Below, one piece after another: positions 48,842 to 62,399 of a DNA stretch of 64,000 nucleotides (the first letter of the stretch is position 1; every line of letters begins with the position of its first letter). Under the pieces are notes generated by a model that searched no databases, was not told the DNA's origin, and saw only the letters and a list, made by a program, of their open reading frames with translations. Position numbers and translations under genes: made by a program. The DNA is from Carposina sasakii (lineage: Eukaryota; Arthropoda; Insecta; Lepidoptera; Carposinidae), in NCBI GenBank assembly GCA_014607495.2, contig CP053169.1, positions 1,612,001-1,676,000 on the forward strand. The letters are read 5' to 3'.

Positions 48842-49258
48842 ATGGCTGGTGTGGTTAGTGCAAATAATTGTAGTAGTAGTAAATCGTTTGCCACCGAACC
48901 TCCCGACCCGAAATCGCCCAACTTCATACCGACGGAAGCTGAATTTGTTGGCAGTGGAGTTATCAGAACCTCTGCCCCAAATAGTACACACAGGAGAAGC
49001 AGAAGTAGAAGTGCTAATAGAAAGACACAATTGAGTGTCACCGACGAGTTCTTCTATCAGGATCTAGAAGATTACGTTAAAGAGATGGCAGCGACGGATA
49101 AATTGGAGTCAGGGGAGCCTGACGTGTGGACGCAGCTGCAGCAGAAAGAATCTGACCTTCTGCTTGCTGCAGAACTTGGGAAAGCTCTGCTAGAGAAGAA
49201 TGAAGAGTTGAAGAAGGAGCAGGAACGCATCGCCGAGGAGTACTCCAAGAAAGTTGAG
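48842..49258 (+). CDS. Bicdr: BICD-family-like cargo adaptor (BICDR), first coding exon only
   Basis: BICDR proteins tether vesicles to dynein/dynactin (and kinesin) through long coiled coils. This exon encodes 139 aa from ATG 48842 and ends at a GTGAGT donor in phase 0. The first ~65 residues are Ser/Arg-rich and disordered. From ~65 the sequence becomes TDEFFYQDLEDYVKEMAATD, and residues 100-135 hold the dynein light-intermediate-chain-binding CC1 box: QQKESDLLLAAELGKALLEK, with AAELG at 109-113. The exon stops inside the coiled coil (EEYSKKVE). No later exon was found in the remaining 14.7 kb, so the gene probably continues beyond the window across a long intron. Hook, HAP1 or TRAK proteins have related motifs but fit less well. 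Confidence 0.83.
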
Positions 49259-50952
49259 GTGAGTAATCTTGCCTAATTTTAATGGAGTTCTCGTTAATGC
49301 TACGTTTGCCTGCATTGCGTTTAAAACAAAGAATTGATAGCGTGCATTCTGTTTCAATCACGTTTCAATTTCGAATTGATGTTAAGCATGAAATGTAGTT
49401 GCTTTGACTTTATTGTTGTGAAGCAGAAATATGATTATATTTTAGTGTTGATCCAGCGTTTCTTGACCTTTTAAACTTTTTTCTCCACCGTTAACTTCCA
49501 CTATTTTCGAAACTTAACTCAGGCTTCGGCGATTATACAATTTTCTTCCATTCACCCCTATCATCCGTCATCTCGTTACTCATACGCACCATTATCTTGT
49601 ATTAACATTTTTCAGTTTAATTTTATGGCAATAAGGCTTTGTTCATCTAATAACGTAACTAATTTGTACTTGTGCTATTATGTGATTGTCAAACATCACA
49701 TAATAGCAGATAATCGACTGGAATCATCGAACAATTCAGTAGACCCCGTAATCGTTACTTATTTGAATCTGATTGTACACATTTGCCCAAACCCAATGTT
49801 ACGCTTGCATTCTTTGGAAAGCGCGCTGCGAGTCCGTTTCATAGAAAAACTCCCATGCATGGTTTGGGAACTAAATTTTTTTGTATACACTTACATAGAT
49901 AATGTAGTCATACACATAGCAACTAGCGCCATCCTTAAAAGGAATTATTTGGTGTACCTAACAGTCTACATTGCACGTATTGCGCAATACGAGGATTAAT
50001 AAATTATTTCTTACCCAAAACAACACTTATTTAGCAAAATTAACTTTAAATTGCCCAGAAGTGGTACGAGTATAGTAATTAGTGGTTTTCAATGTTCGTT
50101 ACCGGATTTTAACGAAGCGAACAAAAGGATTGTTCAAGATAATAATATGTTTGCTGTAAAGTTTGGTATGGTTATTATCCATTATTTCACAAAACAGCTT
50201 GTAGAGAGTCTAATTATTATTTTTGAGAATGCAGTACAGGATCGTGAAATGTCTGGTATTTAAGAACCTGTAGTTTGTTGTTTTTGGTCTTATGACGAGG
50301 GCAGCATCTTTTGGTGGCAGATTTGTTAGTTGTCGACATATTAGTAGAATACTGAAGTAGAACACTTGTCGTAAAAAATAAGACTCACTCCGTGTTAGTA
50401 CAAAAGAATTTAAACATTATTTGAACTTAACGTTGCCTAAATTTGACAGATATTCCACACATTTTATTAAACGTCATTTTTAAATAGTGTTTAATTTAAG
50501 ACGCGAACACCGACTGAATCTAATTTGCTAAAAATAGACATAAAACACCCTAAACCAAAGGGTTTAAACGGAATTGAGTTCTACACCCAATTAAAAAGAA
50601 ATAAACGGCACTGCACCAAAATATCTATTGTTATGTTTTGTATCGCACGGCACACTCAATGTTGAATAAGAGTAGGCAGGTGTATTCATTCTAACAATTG
50701 CTGGAAAAATATCGTGTGCGCTTCTGCCATTTTGATATTCAACTGTAGAAAGGTGTATTGTTTCGTTCCCATTGGTTGGGCATTGTTTTTTTTTATTCTG
50801 GGTCGTTTTTGGCAGATGATGCGGAAGCTACTGTTTTTGATATTGTCTAAGTCTCACCTTACTAACATCTTAATCAAATCTAAATCACTGAGCCTTAGTA
50901 TCACATCACCAACATCTTAATATTTAATTATTTTTAATGCTACTTGGGGTTT

Positions 50953-51130
50953 TACTAGAGTACATCAGCTGTATCTCCTTCCTTTATAAGTGTCGACTAA
51001 TTTAGTGGCGTTGACCCAGGCAATGAGCTAGTTTTACATCTAGCCCTCCTATTCTACATGTGTCTGTAGTATCTCTTTCGTGATCCTGCATTTCTGTCTA
51101 TCCCCTTTCGGGAACACAACGATGTGTACC
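50953..51130 (+). repeat. Dispersed repeat R copy
   Basis: It shares GTACATCAGCTGTATCTCCT and the tail CCTTTCGGGAACACAACGAT with other R copies. Confidence 0.5.
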
Positions 51131-52551
51131 TACATGTATATTATGTACTGTATAGTTGGTAAATCTTGTATTGCATTTTCGACCATGAATCTGAATTTTT
51201 GGCAAAATTTTTACAAAAATCATCTCCAAGATCTGGCTTTCCTTAGTTTATCTTAAAGTTGTTTATCAATAACATATTTTATCACATTTTTCTATCAAGA
51301 TTGTGCACTATATGATGTATTTAATCATTTTCACGTTCTGTTGTCATCGTTTTGCACATGGAATTCGGTGTCGCGAACGTGATTAGATTGTAATCATGCG
51401 AAACACTACCGAAGCATATATTGTAGGTATACTGTTAGTTAGTCTTTTTGATAAAGGGAGTACTGCGTCGCGCAGTCGGGTAATAAGAGAAAAGGGCTAG
51501 GTATTGTATGATTAATGAAGCTATAAATTCAATCAGAATCGGTGTACCCATTTAAAGGGTCAATTACGTCGACATTATGTTTTTCTGGAATAATTTTTGA
51601 TTATTCCTTTTCGAGTATGTGACATGGTTAAGCATTGATGTTCATTGTTGATACACTACATAGTAGGAAGGATTTTATCGCATTGACGTTCCTATTGTAA
51701 CATTACCACCAATAGGGGCTTTAGGCTTCATCACGTCATTTAAAGATTACGTTAAACGAAGGCTTCCTATTGGAGAAAATGTTTTGAAGCCGAACGTCTA
51801 ATAATTCGATCGAGAAATAACTTTATTTTGTCTGAGCCGCTATTCGCTGTAATGTTTACAAAAATTCTAATTCTTTACCTACAAGTTGACTGCTATAAAA
51901 CAATATTCATCTAGCGGGTATTTTATCGCGTTATAACAAAGATAAACCTGATAACGAGTCGTCATGATGTTTTCGATATGATTCATATGTGTTCGGATAA
52001 ATGTTATTAAAGTAGATACGTAGATAAGGTAAGAATAATCGATAAAGTTCAAACACACACAGCTATAGGTATGTTCCAAAAATGAGGTAGCTAGAACTGC
52101 AGGATCAAGAAGGTGATGATACAGCCACGTATAGTATAGATAGGATTGGTTTAGTAATTTAGTAAATGAAGTGTGAAGAAATAACAAACTTACTTTTGCA
52201 TTAATAATATTAGTTGGGATTAGTTAGGATTTCTTGAATGCAAAGGTTCAGATTTATAATAAAATCCTACAGTGTCGTGAGATCCAGATAATGAAGCTGC
52301 TACTGAACCGTGTTCCTATGTTGGTGGAAATAGTGACAATCACTTAATTATTTCTCTTCAGTACTGATCAACTATGTACAATCTTACTAAGTCTTCAATT
52401 TATCCATTCAAGTCGGAATTTAATCGTTCGTAAATTTATAAAATTGCAAATTTCCATTTTTTTTTTTTTTTTTTTTAATTTAAGAATAAATGACATTTAA
52501 AAATTTGTCACACATACTACAAATAATAATAATAATATTCACATACTTCAC

Positions 52552-52770
52552 AACACATTAACTTAGTCCCACATTAAGATCCATAAGGTCTTGTGTCGTG
52601 GGTACTAAGCAATGGTAGGTATATAAATACATAAATAAGTATAGAAACATCCATGACTCGGAAACAAACATCAATATTCATCATATCAATGTTTGCACCT
52701 ACCGGGATTCGAACCCAGGACCTATGGCGCTGCAGGCAGGGCCACTGCCTACTACACCAATCGGCCGTCT
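52552..52770 (-). mobile_element. tRNA-derived SINE (S2)
   Basis: The plus strand shows CACCTACCGGGATTCGAACC (box B complement) and TACTACACCAATCGGCCG (head). It has a full tail with GTTTCTATACTTATTTATG on the minus strand. Confidence 0.8.
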
Positions 52771-53231
52771 ATGAAGTACCGTTTAAAAAATTACTAGTTA
52801 AATATGGTTTTAATGATGTACCTATTTATGAAAAACCATGACTGTATATATAACTGATCGATTATTAGATACCTACTTAACCGTGTATTACCGAGGTTAG
52901 TAATTACCTTATAGGAAATAATCATCAGGTTATTAAAGAAAGAATGACGTCATAAGCTAGACCTGCGTAAGTAGGGTCACGAATACAGTGATGACCTCAT
53001 GGAATAGAAAAGAATAGCTGATGATGCTTTCCATTGATAGACGTTTTTTTTATTTATTATAGTTAGCAGGCCTGGACATTAGTCTGTACTGTACCATGCC
53101 GTTGATCTTAATTGGTCACTTATCGTTAACATCTGTCCCCTACACCCGCTATATATGTGTACGGTTATCTTACTAGGTTTTAGTTATGAGTCCTCTAATT
53201 TCTTTCAGTATTCTGTAGTAGCTATAACTAT

Positions 53232-53471
53232 TTATAGATCTGATACCAAACGCTCTTTGAACCATCTGCTGATTAGTTCATTAAGTAAACTCTTCGACTT
53301 GAACCATTTGAAGTTTGGCGATGTCATTTTGTAGCACAAATTGTCTTGTTGTTGATCAATGTTGAAGTGACAAATGTTGCTTTTACATACCATCATCATC
53401 TTTAAAGCCTCATTTTGCAACTGGAACTCTAACAGATGATACTGATTGATGAAATCTTCCAAATAGGTCAA
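53232..53471 (-). other. Unclassified ORF, 79 codons
   Basis: The minus-strand frame starts MTYLEDFINQYHLLEFQLQN and ends SRWFKERLVSDL. Composition is protein-like and partly helical. There is no family recognition, no supporting neighbour exon and a possible donor (ATGATG followed by GTATGT) in its middle. It may be chance or an element remnant. Confidence 0.15.
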
Positions 53472-54950
53472 ATTCTTGTTTTATGCACTCCATTATTTTA
53501 CGAAGACCTTATGAGTTACTAATATTAAATACCTACTTACGCTTTTATGCATTGTTTACATTTAGGAACTAATCAGCACAAAAGAGTTAAACGCCATGGG
53601 AGAAAATAACTGTATCATTGTCTAGATCTGACCTAAAACCTAGTTATCTAGACTGTACTAGGCAATACAATTTCTCTAGGTTTTTTCCCCGGTAATGTAA
53701 TTTCACAGAAACTAAAGCCTGGAAATTATTGTCTCCGTGCATTTGAATGATTGGACCTGAATGTATGTCAATCAATGTGTGTATTTTTTCCATCAAGATA
53801 TATATATATATATAATACTCGTATACGACTCGATTATTAACATACTCCCTTTATTAAACATGTCATAGCTAGTTCGTATTGGTCCCATAATAAGGAGAAA
53901 TTTTTTCAATAGTCAGCAGCTTTACATGGCCTTTTTATTGTATGTATTGAATCTTATGTGGAAGTAACCATCACAATTATCTGAATTACTCACAAGAAAC
54001 TGAACAGTTGTAGCTTGAATCCTCAGATTTTATAAATTTGCTGAAGCTCAAATTTTTTGGACACAGATAATTTTATTTTGACCTCCAACATCCATATTTT
54101 CTAATGATTAGTGTGCTCGTCTTTCCGTTGTTATTATTACAATGACCTGTCAAAACAAAACTTTCTCATTGCTTTACTTTCATTGTTTGTGAGCAAAAGC
54201 GTGTCTTACTCGGTAGATAAATCAAAGCTGTACAATGATACATTTCTGACATTTTACTCTAGCCTGTGCTGATGTGGGGCTTCACTAGAATACATCAGCT
54301 GCATCTCCTTCCGTGCATGTCATAGGAGCCGACTAAGGAATTTGCACATTCTCTCAGGCGATCGTGTTTCGATTGGTCTCCTTTATAATCCTTTTTTTAA
54401 ATTTTTATATGTATGTTAAGTTAAGCTTATTAGGTACCACTAATCACACCTATGCTATCCTACTAATATATAAAATACGAGTATTATAAACGCGAAAGTT
54501 TGTGAGTATGGATGGATGTATCGATGTTTGATACTCTTTCACGTAAAAACGGCTGGAGCGAATTTAATAAAATTTGATATGGAGTTAGCTGACACCCTGG
54601 ATTAATATATAGGCTACTTTTTATCCCGGGAAAATATTTTTATCCCGAACATTTTGTTATTTTCTGCAGTCCACGCGGACGAAGTCGCGGGCGTCCACTA
54701 GTATTGTATAGTATAGTATGGTACCTACATTGATAGTGATAGTAATGTTGAGAGGTAATGGCCGAAGATATTCGAGGTCGAAAATAGCCTCAGGCGCAGG
54801 TATGTAGGTTAAATTATAGCAGATACTGCATGCAGCACTACTCGTAGTTACTTTCTTTGGTGAACTTGATTTTTTTAAAGGCGTTTGTTAGTAATTGATA
54901 TTGCTAAGTAGGTAGTGAAATTTAAGCCCCATGTCGTCGTCGTCGTCGTC

Positions 54951-55397
54951 AGCCTATTGCAGTCCACTGCTGGACGTAGGCCTCCCCCAGTGTACGCCAC
55001 ATGGCTCGATCTCCCGTTTTTGCCATCCAGTCACTACCAGCCGTCCTCCTTAAGTCATCGGTCCATCTGGCCGGAGGGCGCCCAACGCTACGCTTGCCGA
55101 GGCGCGGTCTCCATTCGAGAACCCGTTTACTCCACCGTCCATCGGTTCTACGGCAGATGTGGCCGGCCCACTGCCACTTCAGTCTGCTACATTTCGAGAC
55201 TATGTCTGTCACTTTGGTCTTCTGCCGGATAACCTCGTTTCGGACTTTGTCCATTAGCGAGATGCCGAGCATTGACCTTTCCATATCTCTCTGAGTGACA
55301 TACAATCGGTGAGCCAGCCCACCGACAGGTTCCACGTCTCGGCTCCGTAAGTCGTGGCTGGTAGAACGCACTGATCGAACACCTTGGTCTTGCCCCA
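54951..55397 (-). mobile_element. RTE-type LINE, 3' fragment, minus strand
   Basis: The minus strand encodes RDMERSMLGISLMDKVRNEV, GHICRRTDGRWSKRVLEWRP and a YVQQWTAIG end, followed by a (GAC)n tail at 54933-54950. A frame break near 55330 precedes it. Confidence 0.85.
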
Positions 55398-55671
55398 TGT
55401 AGGTAAATGTAATTTTCTTCAACATTCAAAAGCAATTATGGTAAAAACTTGTACAATGGGTCAAAAATGGCAGTTTAGACCATGCCAATCTAATGTTGCA
55501 TCAAAAAAATTGTATGCAACAGGCCAGAAAATGATATTATGTATAGGTAGATGAGCATTACTTTTGCAATGTCTTGGAATTAGTTCGTATCGTAAATATT
55601 TTATAGTTACTTACTTAATTAATACTGAAGGCTGAAAAGGAATGTACTCGTGCAATTCTAATAATTGATGA

Positions 55672-55965
55672 TTTCGGCCAAGGCGACCAATCTCTACGGA
55701 GATTGGCCAGGTACGCAGGAGATATTATAGTGCACAAGTGTGTGCGCAAACACAGATGCACTTCTATTCCGTTACTCTCATAGTCCTATGGGACGGAAAG
55801 CCGACACGACCGGAGAGAGATCAGGCGCAGGACCAACGGTTTTACGTGCTTACCGAGGCACAAGCTAAGTGACAATATTGCAACATTAAAATCTGTACAT
55901 GAAATAAATTTAGTGGTACCGCTTGGAAGGTGCACGTCTTAACCTACTGGGCTATCACCAACCTT
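55672..55965 (-). mobile_element. SINE S1, minus strand, damaged head
   Basis: It matches 7241-7585 from TTTCGGCCAAGGCGACCAAT through AAAATCTGTACATGAAATAA. Part of the box B region is deleted. Confidence 0.7.
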
Positions 55966-56666
55966 AATATCAAATAATTAATGGACTACTGGAATATATT
56001 GTACGCTGTTAGAGATAATCTTACTTTAATCTCAGATAACATAAATACTTTATATACTGTGATCCCAAAATGGGGTATCCAGAACTGCAAGATCACGAGG
56101 GAGATCCTATGGACAGTGTTTCACATAGCGGGGTCAGATGTAAAAATCAAGAAGGTCAGTGTCACAGATTGCTAGCTTATTTGCCTAAAAGGGACTATAT
56201 CTAATGTGTATGAAGCGATAAACACAACACTATATTGCATAAATGCTGAGAGTTAATTTTTACCAGAAGTTCGACCCAAGAGCAGGAGAGTTTTAGTCTT
56301 TTAATCTACTTAATAGAGTTGTGGCTGGCGAAATCGTTGACAATAGACGCAGACGGTTTTTTGCTAAAAAAAAAACTGCTTTTGCAACATCTCTAGTTTG
56401 GTCGGGTTGGACACAAAAAATATCTAGACAGGTAGAGGTGTAAGGAATCTTGATTAAAAGAGGTATTTTACTGGTTTTATTGATAGCTTGAGGATAATTT
56501 TTAATGTTCACGTTTCTAGATGTTCTCAGTAATTAAAATATAAACAATAACTACCATCTATGATGTTGTTTTACGGGATTAGGGCGACAATTCGAACACA
56601 ATTTATTCGGAATATATTTCACTGATGATATCAAAATCTGTCTTTAGTATTAGTACGGCAGCTGTA

Positions 56667-56926
56667 CAGGGTGTAACAAAAAGGGTATGTTAAGCGAAAA
56701 GCTATGTAAATAGCCCACTGTAGAGAACCTATCCACAAAATTTGAGACCCGAAATCATATGTTTATTTTCCCCGATAGTATGGAGAATTTTCAAATATCC
56801 TAGGAATTTTCATACAATCTTGAAAAATAAAAAGGTGATTTCGATTCTCAAATTTTGGAAATAGGTTCTCTAGAGTGGGCTATTTACATAGCTTTTCGCT
56901 TAACATACCCTTTCTGTTACACACTG
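56667..56926. mobile_element. Family A MITE, full length
   Basis: It starts CAGGGTGTAACAAAAAGGGT and ends CCCTTTCTGTTACACACTG, TA-flanked. It is nearly identical in layout to 38031-38290. Confidence 0.88.
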
Positions 56927-57736
56927 TATAATAATAATAACAAAAAAACACAGACTACGCTTAAGCATAAGTCTAAGCTTATATTAAAACTGAACCCTAA
57001 TGGTTCAGTAAGCAAGCCAGGAAGTTCGCAAAGTTTAAGGGCTCCAGTAACAGGGACTCGTCAGACCGGTCCTAAAGAGGTCGTGTAGCCGGCCGTAAAC
57101 GTGCTTATATCAATATACTAGAATGGTTCCAACTTCTATTTTGCTAAATTTTATGAGCAACTCACACTTAAGTAGTCTATGACCTACTTATTTATTCAGT
57201 TGTTATATAGAGATAAAAATATGCAAATTTTGTGTACTTTACAATATAAAACAATTAGTTCACATCTGATCATTTGGGTACGTATTAGAACACCTTAAAT
57301 TAAAATATCTAAAATTAAAACCCGATCATTTACGTCCGGCCCCTCCATACTAAATGTGGCTGTACGATTTGGGAACATAGGTAGGTATGTGTAGGTATAT
57401 TAATGTTATGTGTAAGAATGAAATTATAGAAGTGCATGGTATCAAAAAATACGTGAAATAAAACATAATGGTGTCATATAATAAGCACGTATTTATATCA
57501 CAGCAAATATGGTGCAAGGTAAACTTGGCCGTAAAACTCTTTGTTCGAAATACCCAAATGATTCATAGTAACGGTAGTGCAAGTATGTTCTTCAGGTAAG
57601 GCTTTGTATGGATATTTTAGAAGTGCACAGTCGAATTTTTGTGACTTTATGTTTACATATTTGGAGATTTCATTGGAGATTGTTTGTTGGTTATTTTATA
57701 CGGTTTTTTTTTTTCTTTTTTTTAAAACACCACATT

Positions 57737-57930
57737 AACCTAGTCCCACATTAAGATCCCTAAGGTCTTGTGTCGTGGGTACTAAGCAACGGTATATAAA
57801 TACATAGATAAGTATAGAAACATCCATGACTCGGAAACAAACGTCAATATTCATCAAATCAATGTTTGCACCTACCGGGACCTATGGCGTCGCAGGCAGG
57901 GTCACTACCTACTAGACCGATCGGCCGTCA
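57737..57930 (-). mobile_element. tRNA-derived SINE (S2), box B deleted
   Basis: It shares TTAACCTAGTCCCACATTAA, ATCCATGACTCGGAAACAAA and ACTAGACCGATCGGCCGTC with 52552-52770. The stretch ATTCGAACCCAG is missing between CACCTACCGGG and ACCTATGG. Confidence 0.7.
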
Positions 57931-59319
57931 TTTTTTATGTAAAGATTTAAATTGTATTGCTTACTTTTAACATTTTTAGCTAGTATCACATGTTGCACAA
58001 CTACACCTAAGTATTATTTATATCTGTATAGTAGTGTACAGTTAATTATTAATCTTAGAGTATCTAAATGGATTTTTAAATAATTTTACATCTGTCTGCC
58101 CTGCTATGCTCAACGTAGGTACTTTCGTGATCATGCATTTCTGACTACCCCGTTTTGGAACACAGGCTTGTTTAGTATTTTTTAGTCACAACATACATAT
58201 TATAAAACAAAGGCGCTTGCCGCTGTCTGTCCGTCTCTATGTATGCTTAGATCTTTCAAACTAGGGAACGGATTTTGATGCGGTTTTTTTAATAGATAGA
58301 GTGATTCACGAGGAAGGTTTATAATGTATAACTAGGGACCCGTGGGCGGCCGCTAGTAAAATATATAATCTTGTCTGCTAATGTTGTAGATAAAATTTGA
58401 TGAACACAATTCATTTCAAAATTATGACGAATTCGCTCATTATCAATATTTACATTACTGAGTCATTAATAGCAGTGATAATTATATTTCTAAACACGAT
58501 ATTGCAATAAAAATATAATCTGATTGCTGATTAGGTAGGTAGGTAGGTGAGGTAGGTATGTATTTAAAAATTACTATGACCTCATTGTTTATTGACATAC
58601 TTACAACTTACGAGTACAAAAAACATTAAAAAAGGTAAAATAAACACTTCCTTCTAAACAGAAAATACCGGGATACCTAGCAAGTGACTACAAAGTATTA
58701 AACTAATAGAAATGTTATGATTACTACCCTTTAGTGTTAAGTGAGAGCGTCGCGATTTCGCGATTTGAGGTCACAACCTTGCGCCGGGCGCAGCCGAATC
58801 CGCGGCTCGACCAATGAGGTGCGTTCATTTGTTTATTAGCGTTTGCTCGCTGATTCGCCTTGGATTATTGTTTTATTGTAATGTTAACTTATTGCAGCTG
58901 GTTCTTGATGCTTATTTCCTAAAGTATAAAAGTATTAGATAAGTTTTAAAGGTATTGATTTTGTCGACTCACTGTTCCACTTTATCTGGGTGCACGGTTG
59001 TGCTCCGCCAAGACGATGTTCTTTCACGTGAAGCCTTTTTTCTTGGTGTTTGTATCAAGAATAGGAAAATGAAATAACCACTCTAAACTTTTATTAATAA
59101 CTAGTATACGCCCGCAACTCCGTCGGCGTTGACTGCAGAAAAACAAAAAAATCTCGGGATAAAAAGTAGCCTCTTTAGATGTCCTTTCTCAGACTCTAGA
59201 CTGCGTACCAAATTTCATTTCAATTGGTTCAGTAGTTTTGGCGTGAAAGCGAACTACAGGGAACAAAGTTTTTATTGGTGTTTAAAATTCAGATGTCCTC
59301 TGTAGGTAGGAAGGTCGTC

Positions 59320-59520
59320 TTCAGCCTATTGCAGTCCACTGCTGGACGTAGGCCTCCCCCAGAGCGGGCCACAAAGCAACTGTCACAGGGGGGTTTTGCC
59401 CATAGTCACCACGCTGGGCAGGCGGGTTGATGACCGCAGTGTGATTTTCGGACTATATTGTCAGCACGGGAGGCGCCGCCTCCCGAAAACCCTTAATCGC
59501 CTCGTACGATACCCAAAGGT
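59320..59520 (+). repeat. RTE-tailed SINE-like repeat
   Basis: It contains AGCCTATTGCAGTCCACTGC, GTCACCACGCTGGGCAGGCG and CTTAATCGCCTCGTACGATA. Confidence 0.7.
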
Positions 59521-59941
59521 AGGAGGGTATCCATAGGTAAATAAAAATAGGAAGTGAAAATCGAATTGTGGGTCTTTCGCTAAAATTAAAAATTCGCGAC
59601 CAGGTTAAACGTTCACATTTGATATGCCAAATGGAGCGAACAATGAGAACTAGTACATCCTTTCATACCTTCCGTCCACATACTGGTTATGTATACATAA
59701 TCCTATGTACCGTGAATCGTGATCCAATTACAGCTTGTATAAGAAAAATGAACGGGTAAGAACATAGTGGATATGCCATACCAATGTAGATCTGCCCCCT
59801 ATTTCGCTAACTTTTCCAGCCGAATCGCAGCTGTTAACGAAACGCTGTGCAATATTTACTTGACCGCTCAAGTCATAACTGTATTAAGCACGTAGCAATG
59901 TCTGCGGCATACAGATATCTAATTATGTGATCCTTATCACG

Positions 59942-60150
59942 TCAGCCTATTGCAGTCTACTGCTGGACGCAGGCCTCCCCCAGGGCACTCCACAAGGCTA
60001 CTACATAGTAGGGTTTTGGCCCATAGTTACCACGCTGGTCATGGTGGTGGTGACCGCAGTGTTATTTTCGGACTATGTCAACACGGAAGGCGCTACTGCC
60101 CACCTCCCGGAAACCGCATCTTACATGCATGTGGTAGTGCTATTCCACCT
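59942..60150 (+). repeat. RTE-tailed SINE-like repeat
   Basis: It contains AGCCTATTGCAGTCTACTGC, CATAGTTACCACGCTGGTCA and CGGACTATGTCAACACGGAA. The tail is degraded. Confidence 0.65.
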
Positions 60151-60794
60151 ACTCTGTTGATTCAACAGATGAAAGAAATAGAAAAATATTTATTTTTTGC
60201 CATATCTGCATCACTATAAAGATAAATTATAACAATTAATAACAAGCATGACGAAAAATTGGCCACCACTCAGCATAATGCCTACAGCGAAATATACATC
60301 TTGCTGTAAGGCTAATCTTCCGTGTAATAACTTAAACAAACGGTCTTATTCCATCTCCTTTACATACTTCCTTCATAGACAGGAAGGTTAGTTTTATTGT
60401 ATTGTATTAGCACTCAGGACGTGGTATGAATAAACCACGAAATTTCACTTTCTTGACATGCACACTATTGCTGCTAGAGATATGTGTTATTTGTTAAGTA
60501 CTGGGTGTACCTAATCAGGGGTCTAAGATAAAGTAACATCGAAGTTCGTCATCATAATATAGTATATCCCCTCTAACAAGGATGCCTTTCTCTCTTCTCT
60601 CTAGTCGGCTCTGCTAGTCACTGGAACCTTTCTTCTCCATCGATTCCTGCCGGGAAGCAGCCATGCCGTTTATTTTAATCATATCTGCCTGCTATTGGAG
60701 ATTATGTTATGTTAGCAAAAGTCAATACAGTTCTGGCCGCGTGAAGCGATTGCTTTATTTCATCTTCAATTCGATTTATCTATCTCTATAATAC

Positions 60795-60915
60795 CATAAT
60801 ATTTAGCGAAATGCTATACTTATTAAATTATTGTGTGTGGACAATCTGACCACAAAATTTGAGACACAAAAGCATTTCGCTTCACATACCTCTTCAGTTA
60901 TACCTTGTGTAGATT
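60795..60915. mobile_element. Family A MITE, diverged
   Basis: It contains TTTAGCGAAATGCTATACTT and, inverted, AAAAGCATTTCGCTTCACAT. The centre retains ACAAAATTTGAGACAC. Confidence 0.6.
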
Positions 60916-61117
60916 ATACAGATAACAAACTAAGTACGTACAAGTCTGCCGTAGTTCCGTGTTTACAAGTAAATGTCACAACCTTCCCTTGCCCCGGCTT
61001 CACCCTCGTGACCTCGACATTGTACCCTGTATAGGTACTAGCGGTGATAGCCCAGTGGTTAAGACGTGTCCTTATAAACGGGGGACGTAAGTTCTGGATA
61101 GTTTGCTAATATCGTCT

Positions 61118-61256
61118 TCAGCCTATTGCAGTCCACTGCTGGACGTAGGCCTCCCCCAGCCACAGGGCTACTGCCATAGGGGGGTTTTTGCCCATAGTCA
61201 CCTGGGTAGACGGGTTGGTGACCGCAGTATGATTTTTGGACTATGTTATCAGCAGT
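61118..61256 (+). repeat. RTE-tailed SINE-like repeat, truncated
   Basis: It opens CAGCCTATTGCAGTCCACTG and stops after GTATGATTTTTGGACTATG. A SINE S1 head fragment (GCGGTGATAGCCCAGTGGTT) lies just before it at 61040-61075. Confidence 0.7.
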
Positions 61257-61916
61257 TTGCGTAATGCCAATTCTATTACAAATGCAAATTGGTATGATCT
61301 TCTCGGAGTCTACATTCTATCGTTGGAGAATTTATTATCTTGTCAAATAATGTTGATATCGAATTGAGACAAGTGTATCACTCTATACTTCCTGTCTTAA
61401 AATTATGAAGAATTTATAGATAAAGTTCGAAAAGTGACCGATGCAAGAAGCAATCGATAAAAAAGACAGTTCAGTATCGGAAAAATATCAATATTTTCCA
61501 ATACACATGCACCTACCTACATTTTTCATTGAATTTCATTTCACAGTCTTTAAGTAGACTAAACGGTATATTTAAGGATATAAAAGCGAATTATCTTAAT
61601 TGTTACAAAGTACAGATTTCATCTAATACTGAAGCATGACAGTGACTTTTCTTTTTAACTGTACTTCTAACTTATGGTAACTTAAACAAATACGTTTATG
61701 AAAGTAAAACACCTCTTATTTTAATGGTCGTAGAATTGAAACGTTAAATCATAGCGTAAACCTGGTTACGTTCTTTACGTTTTAAGAGTGTGATATATAT
61801 TCTTTGCATATGTTGTTTAAATAAATAAGTAAGCAGTTGTTTTACTTTTTAACTAAGTATTTACTTGTTTGTTGACATCTAAACTCTACTAATTTGTAGA
61901 GTAATTGCGGCAAATA

Positions 61917-61979
61917 TGGACTACGCGGGTATTATGGCCTACCATGCTTCTTCCCGATTGGCTAATCGCAGGAGTCGGT
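61917..61979 (+). other. Possible small coding exon, unidentified
   Basis: ATG at 61917 opens MDYAGIMAYHASSRLANRRS, followed by G/GTAAGA, a good donor match, in a locally GC-rich island (61900-62070). No partner exon was found, so it may equally be element sequence. Confidence 0.15.
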
Positions 61980-62399
61980 AAGACAACGCCGGCGAATCAT
62001 GTCATTGCCGGCAACGCTTCAGTCGACCGGCGTCACCGGCATGTTGCGAACGTAGCCGCTGTGTCAAAACCCTTATTCAATTTTTCCTGTTTTGGATCGT
62101 TATTTTCGGTGAGTTTTGATTAAGTGTTGATGCGGGGCCCTAGAAAACATTGTTGATTTATTATTGAGGAGTGTTAAAGAAATTAAACTATGGGGTACTG
62201 CTTAGAATTGGTCCCATGAAAAAAGTGATTGTCCCGAAATCTACAATCATTTATATAACCTTGAACTGACTTTTTATTTAAAATGGGTAGGTGCGGGTAA
62301 TATCAAAGGACCGATATCCACAACAAGTTGTTGTAAATATGGACCAGTAGGCTTATTCATAATTGACACATTTTCTTCTTTGGCACCTAGGAACTGATG

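Larger units (their letters stand above)
49259..62390. other. Presumed BICDR intron 1, repeat-rich, no other gene established
   Basis: Over 13 kb without convincing coding exons. It holds the individually listed SINE, LINE and MITE copies, plus repeat R fragments at 50953-51130, 54277-54370 and 58085-58170, LINE tails at 54460-54705, 58195-58355 and 59100-59270, and a poly-T run at 52459-52477. Confidence 0.5.

Noticed and set aside
49625..50263. Further BICDR exons among plus-strand ORFs
   Set aside because: None encodes coiled-coil sequence resembling the family, and they lack suitable acceptors.
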